A stretch of DNA of 64,000 nt. It comes from Pleurodeles waltl (Eukaryota; Chordata; Amphibia; Caudata; Salamandridae). How positions within the stretch are numbered: the first letter of the stretch is position 1; each line of letters opens with the position of its first letter. The notes below the pieces were generated by a model. That model did not search any database and was not told where the DNA came from. It saw nothing but the letters and a program-made list of their open reading frames with translations. The stretch spans positions 172,345,272 to 172,409,271 of the forward strand of contig NC_090450.1 of NCBI RefSeq assembly GCF_031143425.1, in the 5' to 3' direction. A program made the position numbers and the translations under genes. Positions 47,525 to 58,277 of this stretch are shown here, piece after piece.

Positions 47525-48510
47525 TGTTGCGTAGGCTCTCATTATTCTAATGAGACTACTGGATTTTGAGTGGCAGATTCGCCCACGGTGTGGGAGACTA
47601 AGTCTAACCCACTGCGGGTGACACCTGCCGCTCCAATCTGGGTTTTGCTCCAGCTAACTAGCAGTGCCTCATCTTTACCCAAGGATAGGGATGACTGGGC
47701 AGCCGAGCAACATACTTGGCTTTTCAGGGAAGTCGTGGTCACTCAGGTCTCATCCGTTTCTCTCATTAACAATTCAGTCTCATATATAAATGACAAACAG
47801 AGGCAGTATATGTTTCAATAATGAATTTAATAACATTACTGCATCTTGGATAGCAAAGCGTGAGCTGCAATAACCAGGACGACACAACATGACAGTATTA
47901 AAATTGTGATGAGAAGAGTGAAGCATAAAAACAACACTATCATATTATCACTATAATCAATGGACTAGCTCCTACCTAGGCTATGATAGGGCACAGATTG
48001 TTAAGCTCTAATTCTGCCCTTCAGGTTCCCCTGGAAGATATCAACCCCCCATACCTGAGCAAAGGCCTGCGGTCTGCATTAGCATCTGTAGCGAAGCATT
48101 CAGCAATCGGCATACAGTTGTGGTTCCCCGGCTGGAATATCCCTCTAACGTGTAAGGGACAAGGAAGTGTTTTTATATTAACACAGCTGATGTTCTGAGA
48201 AAATGTCCCTATGTAAAGATGTGTGTTTTCTACGAATGTTGGAGACTAAACTTCTACCAAGTTCACCGGCAAAGTACCGTGCTGTAGCCTTGGAAGAAGC
48301 ACAGAGTGATCAAGAATGTCTTGTTTGAGAACAGAGTGCTGGCCTAGGCAAAAACAGTTAGATAAATGGAAAATAAAACAAGACCGTAAAAATGGTTATT
48401 GTAAAAATAATAAGACGAAGCTGAATAAAATATATATAGGTTAAAGTGCACAGCGGCCTAGTTTGTTAAAATAACGTGCATGGAGCTATAACTAAAATGG
48501 CTCCACAACA
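47525..48510 (-). repeat. 3' LTR of ERV-A (986 bp)
   Basis: On the plus strand it runs from tgttgcgtaggctctc to atggctccacaaca and aligns over its full length with 57285-58273. A TATA-like stretch (catatataaatgac, about 47777-47790) could hold the promoter, read leftward. No canonical AATAAA signal was found. Confidence 0.9.
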
Positions 48511-48525
48511 CCCACCCCTTGTCGG
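48511..48525 (-). promoter_or_regulatory. Polypurine tract of ERV-A
   Basis: In provirus orientation the sequence gacaaggggtgggtg directly precedes the TGTTGTGG start of the 3' LTR, the position of the plus-strand primer. Confidence 0.7.
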
Positions 48526-49105
48526 TTGAAGGTGGTTCCAAGCCTAAAAGCATATAAAATTGGTACTAAATAGCCCAACTTAAAATATATATAAAAGCAA
48601 TGTCAATGATGACAAGTTGAAGGGACACATGAGCATGTAAAGGGACAATTTAAAACATGAGCATATGGCATAAAACCAGTTTTCAAAAGGCAAAGTCAAT
48701 TTTGAAAAGTTCCAATCGATTCTGGGACCATAGAGGACAGGAGATCTTCCACTTTGGCCGATGTAAAAGTTGGAAAGCCATTGCCAAGAAGGATCAGTGT
48801 GTTCCGTAGCCTCAGCCTCAGCCAAGGCGGCATTCCGTGTTGTGCCCAGTGATGAGTCGTGAGCTACATCCTCTAGGAAGGGTAACTCTTCGTAGCAAAC
48901 GCAACCTCAATGCCCATGTCCGGTAATGAACCATCAGCGAGAACATCAACAGATCCGCATCCAATGTAGGCAAGCGCTGCGTCGAAAGACAGATTTCAAG
49001 TGCGTGTTCGAAAGAGCACCAGAGGCACCGAAACACGGGCTGCACACAATGCAAAACATGTCCAATTGCTCCAGGAGTGTTGCTTCAAAATACTGCATCA
49101 TGCGT
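48526..49105 (-). other. Region between env and 3' LTR, candidate accessory-gene remnant
   Basis: About 580 bp lies between the env stop and the polypurine tract. Minus-strand open frames occur at 48580-48825 (81 codons), 48818-49054 (78 codons) and 48946-49140 (64 codons, overlapping the env end). Foamy viruses carry transactivator and related ORFs in this position, with the first overlapping env. None of these peptides shows a domain I recognise, so an accessory gene is only a positional inference. Confidence 0.4.
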
Positions 49106-51917
49106 TCACGACACAGCTGCACTGATGGAAGCGCCGTCATTCCTCCTCGTTGCAGCGGGACAGCCTTTGCGCATAAGAAATAGTAACAACAAGATGCCAG
49201 CGAATAAAACCAAAGTTATCGGAAATCCCCCGAAAATACTAGAAAAGATTGAGTGGATTGCTGATGGTATTAAACCGAATATAGAGGAGAAGGTGTGAAT
49301 GAAACCAGAACCAACAGCTTTAAAAAAATGTGCGATTCCAGTTGTAATGGACACATTAAATATTCGTCCCACGAGTTCACCAAAGTGTCTCGGAAAGTTT
49401 GTATTTAAAAGGAACTGCTGACGACCTTACCACCTGAAGTGGGTAGGTCTCAAATGTAGATGTAAGGGCCACATGCTTTTGAAACAATGAAGCCTTGAGT
49501 CTTCTCAACTTGTCAAAATTCACATTTGAAGTAGCAATATGAGGCCAAATGTAAGATACCTCTTTAATTTTAGTGGGGGGCAGGAAAGTACGTTCCCGCA
49601 GCATGTAACGACCTTAGAGACCGAAACAACGTGAACTATTCTGGCTCACATACCACAACAGTCTTCACCATTGAGGAGGTCATAGCTGCATTTGAAAGCA
49701 CCTGGAATGTAGGTCTAATCAAGGGGACTGGAACTCCCTTCAGATAACAAGCTAAATTTGCTGCAGAAGCGTTACAAGCCCCATGCAAGGACAGCTGTTT
49801 ACAAACCATCGAATGGCTGACTGAAGTCTCGCATTCACTACCGCTAAGAAAGACTTCTTTCATGCCACTGAAACATTTGTACGAGAAGGGAAGCTCCCAC
49901 ACCTCATGGATGTAACTATCTCCCAGCCTTTCATATCTGCCTACCAGAATGTGTTTTAAACAGGAGGTGAATTGAAGTGTAGAAGTAGTCAGATTGATGA
50001 CCCCGTGTATTAACCACTCAGCAGATGGTATTTCAGCCACAGTAAAAGGCAACTTTTCTAATTTCTCAAAATTAAGCATGACATAAGTCGCTTCTTTCGT
50101 AGCCATTAGTTGTTGTACTCGCGTTAAAAAGAGGAGGAATATGTCTCCTTCGCACTGACATGCTGCCAGGGAACGCGTTCCGCCTTCAATGTTTGAAGTA
50201 TCCAACCCAACTGCATAATGGACCTTAGCTGACTTTGTCCATGATATAAGGAAGGCATATCTGTTTGTACGATGTCTATAGCAGAAGAAACAATGTTATT
50301 TAAAGTGTATATCCGGTCGGACAAAGTATTAATCCCATTATCCACAACAGCTAATGCCTTTTTCAGATTTTCCTGGTCTATTTGCCTTAACCGGGCAGCT
50401 GCTTCTTGTTGGGAAAGCTTCCAAATTTAATTATATACTTCATATAAGAAACGCTTCCTACGGTGTTTGCTGGGGGCTAACAGGAAGTCCTGTAAGTCAG
50501 TATTATTAGACAGGAGACTGAGGTGTTCTCTAACCGCATCTAGTGAGGAAGTTCTTAACCATTGCTGGCATAATTTCTCTACACTATATGTCGTAACTAT
50601 ACCCGCATGTTCTGATGATATATAGCTAGGGTCTGGCCTACTAGTTCTAAAAACCCCTGAGTAGTTGATAAAACGTTGATGACACCCATTGGTATCTAAT
50701 GGCCACAATAACCACCTGCCAGGATGTGTCAGTGAAACATTAAATGTACCATTCTGGATCCATTCGTTGAGCTGATCTTCAGCTGCATTTGTATATTTTT
50801 GTCATTTATAAAACTTTGCAGGGGCAGGTATACTGGGCATGTTTAATTCCGTAATTTTAGCTAAGCCTAAACAACTTGTTTGTTGTACTGTTTCATTTAA
50901 GAATATCATTTGTACAGGTATGAGGCATGCTCTAAGTAAAGCTTCCTTTCACCTAATTTGCCAATGTCTAGTTCCCCATACACTTTTCAGATCAAACGAT
51001 TTCAGACAATATTCATAGCCTTCTATAGACAACCAGGAAACAAAGGATTCCGAATATAGAAATTTTGTATTTGTCAATAGCATATGTATATCTTTAGTAG
51101 GTGGTACTTTAAAATAATATGACTCAGCATTTTTCACATTGTGCCCAGAAAAATATGTAAACTTTTCAGAATATGTTTTGGAACTCCCTTGTGGTAGAGT
51201 TGGACCATGTTCCCATTGTGTATAATTAAAACAGTTTTGGGGCTGCTTGCTATATGTATGAAATGGTGCCCATAATAATTATAGCAAAACATAGCACCAT
51301 AATTCTATTTAGATTGATAAACATCTTCATTTTCAAATACAGTATAATACTACACTTCAGCCATCATAGAATCAACTGTTTTCACATCCCAATCATAAGA
51401 AACAATGCCTGGTACTAGGAATTGGTACTGTGGAAATGTTCATGAATGATAAGTTTCTTTGGACCTTGTGAGATGAAAAATGTGGTTTTAAGACCTCCTC
51501 CACCAATTCAGCTGTTGATTTTTCAGGGAGAAAATGACCATGTATTAACAATAAGAAAGTGATAACAAAACCAATCCAAAGTAGGAAAGCTAGGACAGTC
51601 AAAGAAAGCCATAGATAGTTCCATGGAAAATTAAAATATATTTTTTTAAACCAGTTCGTTAGCTTCGGTTCTTTTGACAATTCAGGTGTCGAAGAGGCGA
51701 ATGAGTTTGAGATGTCATCATTGAAGTCGGCAAAATATCCAGAAGCAGTACGTGCAAAGTTTGGAGCTGTGTTCAATGGTGGAGTTGGTGTTTCCCGTGG
51801 TGGCACACAACAGATAGCACCATCCATTTGTGTTGGAGTTGAGTCAAATCGATCAATTGTTTCTGCATTGTTCGATGTTAGTGGAACCAATGCAAGATCA
51901 TCTTCCACCCTCCCCAA
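49106..51917 (-). pseudogene. ERV-A env pseudogene
   Basis: Envelope glycoprotein relic in several frames. The leader (51917 to about 51393) has a strong membrane segment around LWLSLTVLAFLLW (about 51640-51560) after an acidic cytoplasmic-type N terminus. The surface-subunit region follows, with several stops, and ends at a furin-type site RRKR (50451-50462). The transmembrane subunit follows (about 50448 to 49106): a helical segment with INTLSDRIYTLNN (about 50340), a Cys-containing ectodomain (ORF 50205-49636) and a C-terminal anchor PITLVLFAGILLLLFLM (about 49220-49165), ending at 49106. Leader, furin site and anchor are what a retroviral env needs; frameshifts and stops make this copy dead. 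Confidence 0.75.
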
Positions 51918-51993
51918 GCTTGGAGAGGTGTCAGTGTTGCTGTTAAGAACTTGTATATGGACTTCTTGACCAGTAGTGAGAGGGATTCAGGAA

Positions 51994-54489
51994 CTAATGA
52001 ATGTTCCTCTTGGTCTGCTGTGCAGGATCGGCCACATGGTGTAGTTTGACATTGTGGATGGAGACAAAACGATTTTCTGTGGCACCTGCCAACGGTGGTA
52101 GAATTACAGTTCTGGTAATGTGTATCCCCAATACTTGGACTGATGCTCGATAAGAAGGGCCAAATAATTTTTTCACTGTGACTTTTTCACATACAAGATC
52201 CCCAACTCTGGGAATCCAGCCGATAGGTGTTACAGGCACATCCTTGATTCCTGTGGAGTCAACACTGATACAAGAATTATCGTCACAGAACTGTTGCAAT
52301 TCCTGTAAGACAGTTACACATTCATTTATGTCAAAAGGTGTTTCTACTGCCTCCATGCCAGGACCATCAAGATCCAGAACATTCATTCGGGTTCCGAACA
52401 GGCACTCATATGAAGTACGACCCCCCAGGGACCTTCTAGGCAGATTATCAAGTGCTCGCTGGACTCCAAATAGGTGATTAAGTCAACTACGACCCGTATC
52501 TAAGACTCTGGCTGTTAAGGATTGCTTTAAATCACGGTTTAATCGCTCCACTACACTATTTCCCTCGGGATGAAATGGAGACGAGTACTGGAGTTGGACC
52601 CCCAACGAAGCCATGGTGTCCCTGAATGCCCATGAGGCGAAAGCAGGGCCCTGGTCTGAATGGAAAGCCGCAACTGCATATGTACCGATAAAGACTCGCA
52701 AATCTTCAATAACAGTCCGAGCGTCAGCCGAGCATTGTGGCCACACCCATAAAAGCACATAATATATACCTGTATGCACTATCCGGTGTTAGGCGACCGC
52801 AATGGTCCAAGTACACACATTGTAATGGTTTGTTTGAAATTAAGAGGGGTGTCTGCGGCGGGTGTTTGGCAGTGGAAACTTTAATTTGGTGGCAGATGTC
52901 ACAGCAAAGGACATACTGCTTCGTCTCTTCATAGAGGCCTGGTCACCAATAACGGGCTTGCAAGATCAAAATCGTAGCCGCCACACCAGCATGGGCAGAT
53001 GCCACCCCCTCATGTGCTGCTTTAATCAATTGTGGTCTTATATCTCTATTGGGAATGTCTTGTACCCCTATGCCTGGTATCCTAACCTCAGCGTTCAGGA
53101 TACCTCCCATTCGGTAGGAATATTTGTCAGGAAATCCTTTTGGATAGGACGTACCATCAGCCATAGCTGTCACGCCAGCCCATATGTCTGCATCTGGTTT
53201 TGAACTCAAATGAGTCACTGCAGCTACAGCAGCCACAGCCACTGCTGACTTTGCGGCTTCATCAGCCAAGGTATTTCCAGCAACGTGTATCCCAAAGCGC
53301 TGGTGTCCAAGTGTATGCACAACATGGACATTTGGTAGCGTCTCTTTCAGATCTGCTACCTTCCCCCACAGAAGTCTGTGTTTAATGGTGCTGCCTTTGG
53401 AATCTCATTCTGGCGCCGGTAATGCAGATATCCATTGAAGGACTGGACACAATAATATGAATCACAACAATCAGCGTAGGCTGTGCAGGATCCTTATGTT
53501 CCAGTGCCATCAACAGCACTTTTAGCTCTGCCAATTGTGCTGTGCAATCCCCAATATATGTAGAGGACAAAATGTATCGTCCTCCATGTAGCCGCTTACG
53601 ACAGCGCAAGCAGCAGAATATTGGCGTTTTGTGCCATTTGCAGGTTGTGCTGAGCCAGCGGTATACATGACTCTATAATATTGTTCGATAGGTAATGTAT
53701 TTGCTGGAACTGGGTATTCTAGTTTTTACTGCATAAATTCTTGAGTTTGCAACTTTGGGTCAAAAATATAGTCTACATCAGTGGCTGTCAAAGACATAGC
53801 CCATTGTATCCAACGTGGATGTAATGCTTTTGCTTTTGGAACACTGGCTTTTGTAACAGCCTCCAGGGCTGGGATCGGAGAAACGACAATAATGCGTTTT
53901 CCTTGGGCAAGAGGTCGTTCTTTAATGACAGCCATCTGTACAGCAGTGAGAATTTTCTCAGTGGGAGCAAAGTGTTGTTCTACCGCTGAGTATAAGTGTG
54001 AGTTGTACACAATCGGGACTGTCTCACCCTCATTAAATGTTACGTAGGTGAAACCGATGGCACCAGCTATTACTCTGATGACCAAATATGTTTTGTTATC
54101 CCTCGTGTGCAAGTGTTGTGCTGCAAGCATGTCCGTTTGGAATTCTCTAAGAATGCATGTATGTTCAATTGTCCAGAATTTGCTTGAAAAATCAGAACGT
54201 ATCAGATCTTATAAAGGTTTTATGCATGTAGCATAATCTGGAATGTAAATTCTGCCAAAATTTAGGAAATCCAATAGAGATTGGAGTTTTTTAATTGTAT
54301 TCGGGGGTTGTAACTGTGCGCATTTGTCTAAGAATTGTGGTGCTAGGCTCTTTCCTTCACTTGACAGCTCATATCCCAGAAACAGGACGCTGAGGAAGGG
54401 AATTTTTGTTTTTTTTAAATTGAATTTGTAGCCAAATTCAGCAAATCCTACAACAATGCGGGCTACCTGTCTTAAATGTTGTAGCAATA
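51994..54489 (-). pseudogene. ERV-A pol pseudogene lacking protease and RT core
   Basis: Starts abruptly in the RT thumb/connection region (FGYKFNLKKTKIPFLS, LGYELSSEGKSLAP, FLDKCAQLQ). The connection region 54130-53726 (IQWAMSLTATDVDYIFDP) comes next. RNase H begins MYTAGSAQP, with Ala replacing the catalytic Asp, and includes AELKVLLMAL. HQRFGIHVAGNTLADEAAKS leads into integrase: a zinc region (AAHEGVASAHAG, CCDIC), then the core FHSDQGPAFASWAFRDTMA and FHPEGNSVVERLNRDLKQSL with Asp and Glu. The C-terminal domain (52386-51994) has IPRVGDLVCEKVTVKK and FVSIHNVKLHHVAD. A TGA stop interrupts the zinc domain. Protease and the YxDD palm are absent compared with ERV-B. Confidence 0.82.
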
Positions 54490-55047
54490 CTAGAATAGGT
54501 CTCTGTGATAATCTTAGGCAGCTTGCGTTCATGATCCTGTTGCAGAACGTCATGGAGCCGCATGCGCACTGCCAGTGCGACTGCTTCCCCTTTAAGGTTA
54601 CTTAAAATGATTGAGGATACTGTGGCAAAATTGCCCATCAATTGCATCCCCAAATCTAGGGCAGGGGCACCCCTGTATTCATCTTGAATTTGCTTCAACA
54701 CCTCTGGTAAATTGGCAAGTGTCGGTGTACCATGTGCGGTTGTATAGAGCGCGCCAAATACTGTGCACCAGGTATTACAGTTATCCACTGTAGGGACAAT
54801 CCCAAATGGCAAGCACATGTTAATGTTCTATGTTTATCCTGAGGTCCCGTATGGGGAAATACTGCCTCCAGCACATTTCTTTTTGTGCTAACCAAAAAGT
54901 TTCCTCTTGTTTGGCGTGTACTTTACCCATAATTGAATGTACGGTTGCAGGGTTTATACCTGGCGTTACTGCATGTGGATGTGCTGGAGCAGCACCTGCT
55001 GGGTTTGTATTTAATGTTTGCATTACAAATTGTACTAATCGTCTATA

Positions 55048-56609
55048 CAGGGAGTGCCGAATTATTAGGCAAGTTGTATTTTTGAGGATTAATTTTATTA
55101 TTGAACAACAACCATGTTCTCAATGAACCCAAAAAACTCATTAATATCAAAGCTGAATATTTTTGGAAGTAGTTTTTAGTTTGTTTTTAGTTTTAGCTAT
55201 GTTAGGGGGATATCTGTGTGTGCAGGTGACTATTACTGTGCATAATTATTAGGCAACTTAACAAAAAAAAAAATATACCCATTTCAATTATTAATTATTA
55301 CCAGTGAAACCAATATAACATCTCAACATTCACAAATATACATTTCTGACATTCAAAAACAAAACAAAAACAAATCAGTGACCAATATAGCCACCTTTCT
55401 TTGCAAGGACACTCAAAAGCCTGCCATCCATGGATTCTGTCAGTGTTTTGATCTGTTCACCATCAACATTGCGTGCAGCAGCAACCACAGCCTCCCAGAC
55501 ACTGTTCAGAGAGGTGTACTGTTTTCCCTCCTTGTAAATCTCATATTTGATGATGGACCACAGGTTCTCAATGGGGTTCAGATCAGGTGAACAAGGAGGC
55601 CATGTCATTAGATTTCCTTCTTTTATACCCTTTCTTGCCAGCCACGCTGTGGAGTACTTGGACGCGTGTGATGGAGCATTGTCCTGCATGAAAATCATGT
55701 TTTTCTTGAAGGATGCAGACTTCTTCCTGTACCACTGCTTGAAGAAGGTGTCTTCCAGGAACTGGCAGTAGGACTGGGAGTTGAGCTTGACTCCATCCTC
55801 AACCCGAAAAGGCCCCACAAGCTCATCTTTGATGATACCAGCCCAAACCAGTACTCCACCTCCACCTTGCTGGCGTCTGAGTCGGACTGGAGCTCTCTGC
55901 CCTTTACCAATCCAGCCACGGGCCCATCCATCTGGCCCATCAAGACTCACTCTCATTTCATCAGTCCATAAAACCTTAGAAAAATCAGTCTTGAGATATT
56001 TCTTGGCCCAGTCTTGACGTTTCAGCTTGTGTGTCTTGTTCAGTGGTGGTCGTCTTTCAGCCTTTCTTACCTTGGCCATGTCTCTGAGTATTGCACACCT
56101 TGTGCTTTTGGGCACTCCAGTGATGTTGCAGCTCTGAAATATGGCCAAACTGGTGGCAAGTGGCATCGTGGCAGCTGCACGCTTGACTTTTCTCAGTTCA
56201 TGGGCAGTTATTTTGCGCCTTGGTTTTTCCACACGCTTCTTGCGACCCTGTTGACTATTTTGAATGAAACGCTTGATTGTTCGATGATCACGCTTCAGAA
56301 GCTTTGCAATTTTAAGAGTGCTGCATCCCTCTGCAAGATATCTCACTATTTTTGACTTTTCTGAGCCTGTCAAGTCCTTCTTTTGACCCATTTTGCCAAA
56401 GGAAAGGAAGTTGCCTAATAATTATGCACACCTGATATAGGGTGTTGATGTCATTAGACCACACCCCTTCTCATTACAGAGATGCACATCATCTAATATG
56501 CTTAATTGGTAGTAGGCTTTCGAGCCTATTCAGCTTGGAGTAAGACAACATGCATAAAGAGGATGATGTGGTCAAAATACTCATTTGCCTAATAATTCTG
56601 CACTCCCTG
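55048..56609 (-). mobile_element. Intact Tc1/mariner (Tc1-like, DD37E) transposon
   Basis: 1562 bp inserted in ERV-A gag with TA on both sides (55046-55047, 56610-56611). Outer ends are cagggagtgccgaattatta and, reversed, cagggagtgcagaattatta. A second, inner copy of the ttattaggcaact motif lies about 190 bp inside each end (55237-55258 and 56408-56430), giving an IR/DR arrangement like that of Sleeping Beauty-type elements. The single transposase gene is uninterrupted. Near-identical ends and an open gene indicate a relatively young insertion. Confidence 0.95.
55375..56391 (-). CDS. Tc1-like transposase, DD37E type, apparently intact
   Basis: 338 codons, the usual length of Tc1-like transposases (about 340). 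It would bind the element ends, cut them and insert the element at TA sites in the nucleus. The N terminus has two helix-turn-helix regions (LAEGCSTLKIAKLLKRDHRT, residues 19-38, and a second within about 65-110) joined by a basic stretch KKRVEKPRRK (51-60) that may act as AT-hook and nuclear signal. A Gly-rich box (GGGGVLVWAG, 176-185) lies in the catalytic domain. The DDE residues are D144 (LWTDEM), D237 (MQDNAPSH) and E275 (LNPIENLW), with 37 residues between D237 and E275. No stop or frameshift was seen and all three catalytic residues are present. The start is the first ATG; a second in-frame Met is far downstream. Activity is untested. Confidence 0.95.
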   Translation of the reverse strand: MGQKKDLTGSEKSKIVRYLAEGCSTLKIAKLLKRDHRTIKRFIQNSQQGRKKRVEKPRRKITAHELRKVKRAAATMPLATSLAIFQSCNITGVPKSTRCAILRDMAKVRKAERRPPLNKTHKLKRQDWAKKYLKTDFSKVLWTDEMRVSLDGPDGWARGWIGKGQRAPVRLRRQQGGGGVLVWAGIIKDELVGPFRVEDGVKLNSQSYCQFLEDTFFKQWYRKKSASFKKNMIFMQDNAPSHASKYSTAWLARKGIKEGNLMTWPPCSPDLNPIENLWSIIKYEIYKEGKQYTSLNSVWEAVVAAARNVDGEQIKTLTESMDGRLLSVLAKKGGYIGH

Positions 56610-57265
56610 TATATCGCTGTTAATTCTGTATATAAGCGACGAACCTCAGCTACTACTAAATTTGCAACTGCAGGATATGGTGTATAAGGGCCAATAAAGA
56701 CCAGGTAGGACCATTGTTACTTAGAGGACCTAACCTTACTGGAAAATTGTGTGGGGTAGGGCGCCATCAAGCCAATTATTATAATCTATAATAAGATAAT
56801 GTTATTTCTAAATATGCGTATGCTCTGTATTGTCCAGGTGCATTCGCAAGTGTATAATGATGAAATGTATTTGTGTTCCCATCAACTGCTGGAAATGTGA
56901 CCCAAGAATAAAACAGTTTTGTTCTATAAGCTGCATGGGCATCCACCACAAATGTGACTGGACCCCCCTGGACCGCTAGGCCATTTGTTAATAAATGTGC
57001 AGTCAAAGGTTGTCTCATACTAACTGCTATTTGTATCTGCTGTGGATTCGCCATCATAGACTGACTATATGTTCAGAGAAGGCACACCAAATGGGGTTTT
57101 TCCTTTTAAAGTTCAAGCTTGAACAACCTCCAGCCTCAGATAGGACAGCCTACGTAGCTGGGGTGGAAATCCTCAGTACCACAGACGTCTCCGTATATGG
57201 AATTGAGGCGTCATTGTATATAATGAGGCAGAGGTACTCCGAAGGACCCGAAAATTAGAGCCTAA

Positions 57266-57284
57266 CCAAACGTTGGCGGTGCCC
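57266..57284 (-). promoter_or_regulatory. Primer-binding site of ERV-A
   Basis: Directly inside the 5' LTR, the provirus-sense sequence is gggcaccgccaacgtttgg. The ccaacgt core resembles the lysine-tRNA type site used by foamy viruses, but with mismatches, so the primer assignment is tentative. Confidence 0.5.
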
Positions 57285-58273
57285 TGTCACGTAGGCTCTC
57301 ATTATTATTGAATGAGACTACTAGATTTTGAACAGCGGAATCGCTCGCGGTGTGGGAGACTAAGTCTAACCCACTGCGGGTGACACATGTCGCTCCAATC
57401 CGGGTTTTGCTCCGGCTAACTAGCAGTGCTCATCTCTACCCAAGGATAGGGATGACTGGGCAGCCGAGCGCATGACATACTTGGCTTCTCAGGGAAGTCG
57501 TGGTCACTCAGGTCTCATCCGTTTCTCTCACTAACAATTCAGTCTGATATATAAATGACAAACGGAGGCAGTATATGTTTCAATAATGAATTCAATAAAA
57601 TGATTGCATCTTAGATAGCAAGGCATGAGCTGCAATAACCAGGACAACACAACATGACAGTATTAAAATTGTTGCGAGAAGAGTGAAGCATAAAAACAAC
57701 GCTATCATATTGTCACTATAATCAATGGACTAGCTCCTACCTTGGCTATGATAGAGCACAGCATGTTAAGCTCTAAATCTGCCCTTCAGGTTCCCTTGGG
57801 AAGACATCAACCACCATAGCTGAGCAAAGGCCTGCGGTCTGCGTTAGCATCTGTGGCGAAGCATTCAGCAATCGGCATAAAGTCGTGGTTCCCTGGCTGG
57901 AATCTCCCTCTAACATGTAAGAGACAAGGAAATGTTTTTATAATAACACAGCTGATGTTCTGAGAAAATGTCCCTACGTAAAGATGTGTGTTTTCTACAA
58001 ATGTTGGAGACTAAACTTCTACCACGTTCACTGGCAATGTACCGTGCTGTAGCCTTGGAAGAAGCACAGACTGATCAAGAATGTCTTGTTTGAGAACAGT
58101 GCTGGCCTAGGCAAAAATAGTTAGATAAACGGAAAATAAAACAAGAACGTAATTTTTTTTATTGTAACAATAATAAGATGAAGCTGAATAAAATATATCT
58201 AGGTTAAAGTGCACAGCGGCCTAGTTTGTTAAAATAACGTGCATGGAGCTATAACTAAAATGGCTAAACAGCA
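57285..58273 (-). repeat. 5' LTR of ERV-A (989 bp)
   Basis: Full-length direct repeat of 47525-48510, from tgtcacgtaggctctc to atggctaaacagca on the plus strand. It differs by about 75-80 substitutions and several short indels (hand count). Confidence 0.9.
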
Positions 58274-58277
58274 AAAA

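Larger units (their letters stand above)
54490..57057 (-). pseudogene. ERV-A gag pseudogene, split by a Tc1 element
   Basis: Begins at 57057 (MMANPQQIQIAVSM) with about 92 open codons, then several stops up to the Tc1 insertion (55048-56609). It resumes with the segment NPAGAAPAHPHAVTPG (about 55010) and, in another frame, EAVFPHTGPQDKHR. The conserved core CTVFGALYTTAHGTPTLANL, LKQIQDEY, LDLGMQLMGN and LSNLKGEAVALAVRMRL follows (54770-54540). This core shows the foamy-type Gag pattern rather than that of orthoretroviral capsids with a major homology region, an assignment from family knowledge. The tail is cut by the deletion that joins gag to the RT thumb near 54490. Confidence 0.75.
47525..58273 (-). 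mobile_element. ERV-A: complete foamy-like endogenous provirus with both LTRs
   Basis: Minus-strand provirus of 10.7 kb, about 9.2 kb without the nested Tc1. Order from high to low coordinates: 5' LTR, primer-binding site, gag, truncated pol, env, a small 3' region, polypurine tract, 3' LTR. AAAA lies outside both ends (47521-47524, 58274-58277), a candidate 4-bp target duplication in low-complexity sequence. The LTRs differ at roughly 8 percent of positions by hand comparison, so integration is old. Gag core, integrase C terminus and the membrane-anchored env leader fit the spuma-type (foamy-like) retroviruses known as ERVs in newts and other vertebrates. All genes are broken. Confidence 0.85.

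Noticed and set aside
55378..56355. Plus-strand ORFs across the Tc1 element
   Set aside because: Shadows of the intact minus-strand transposase.
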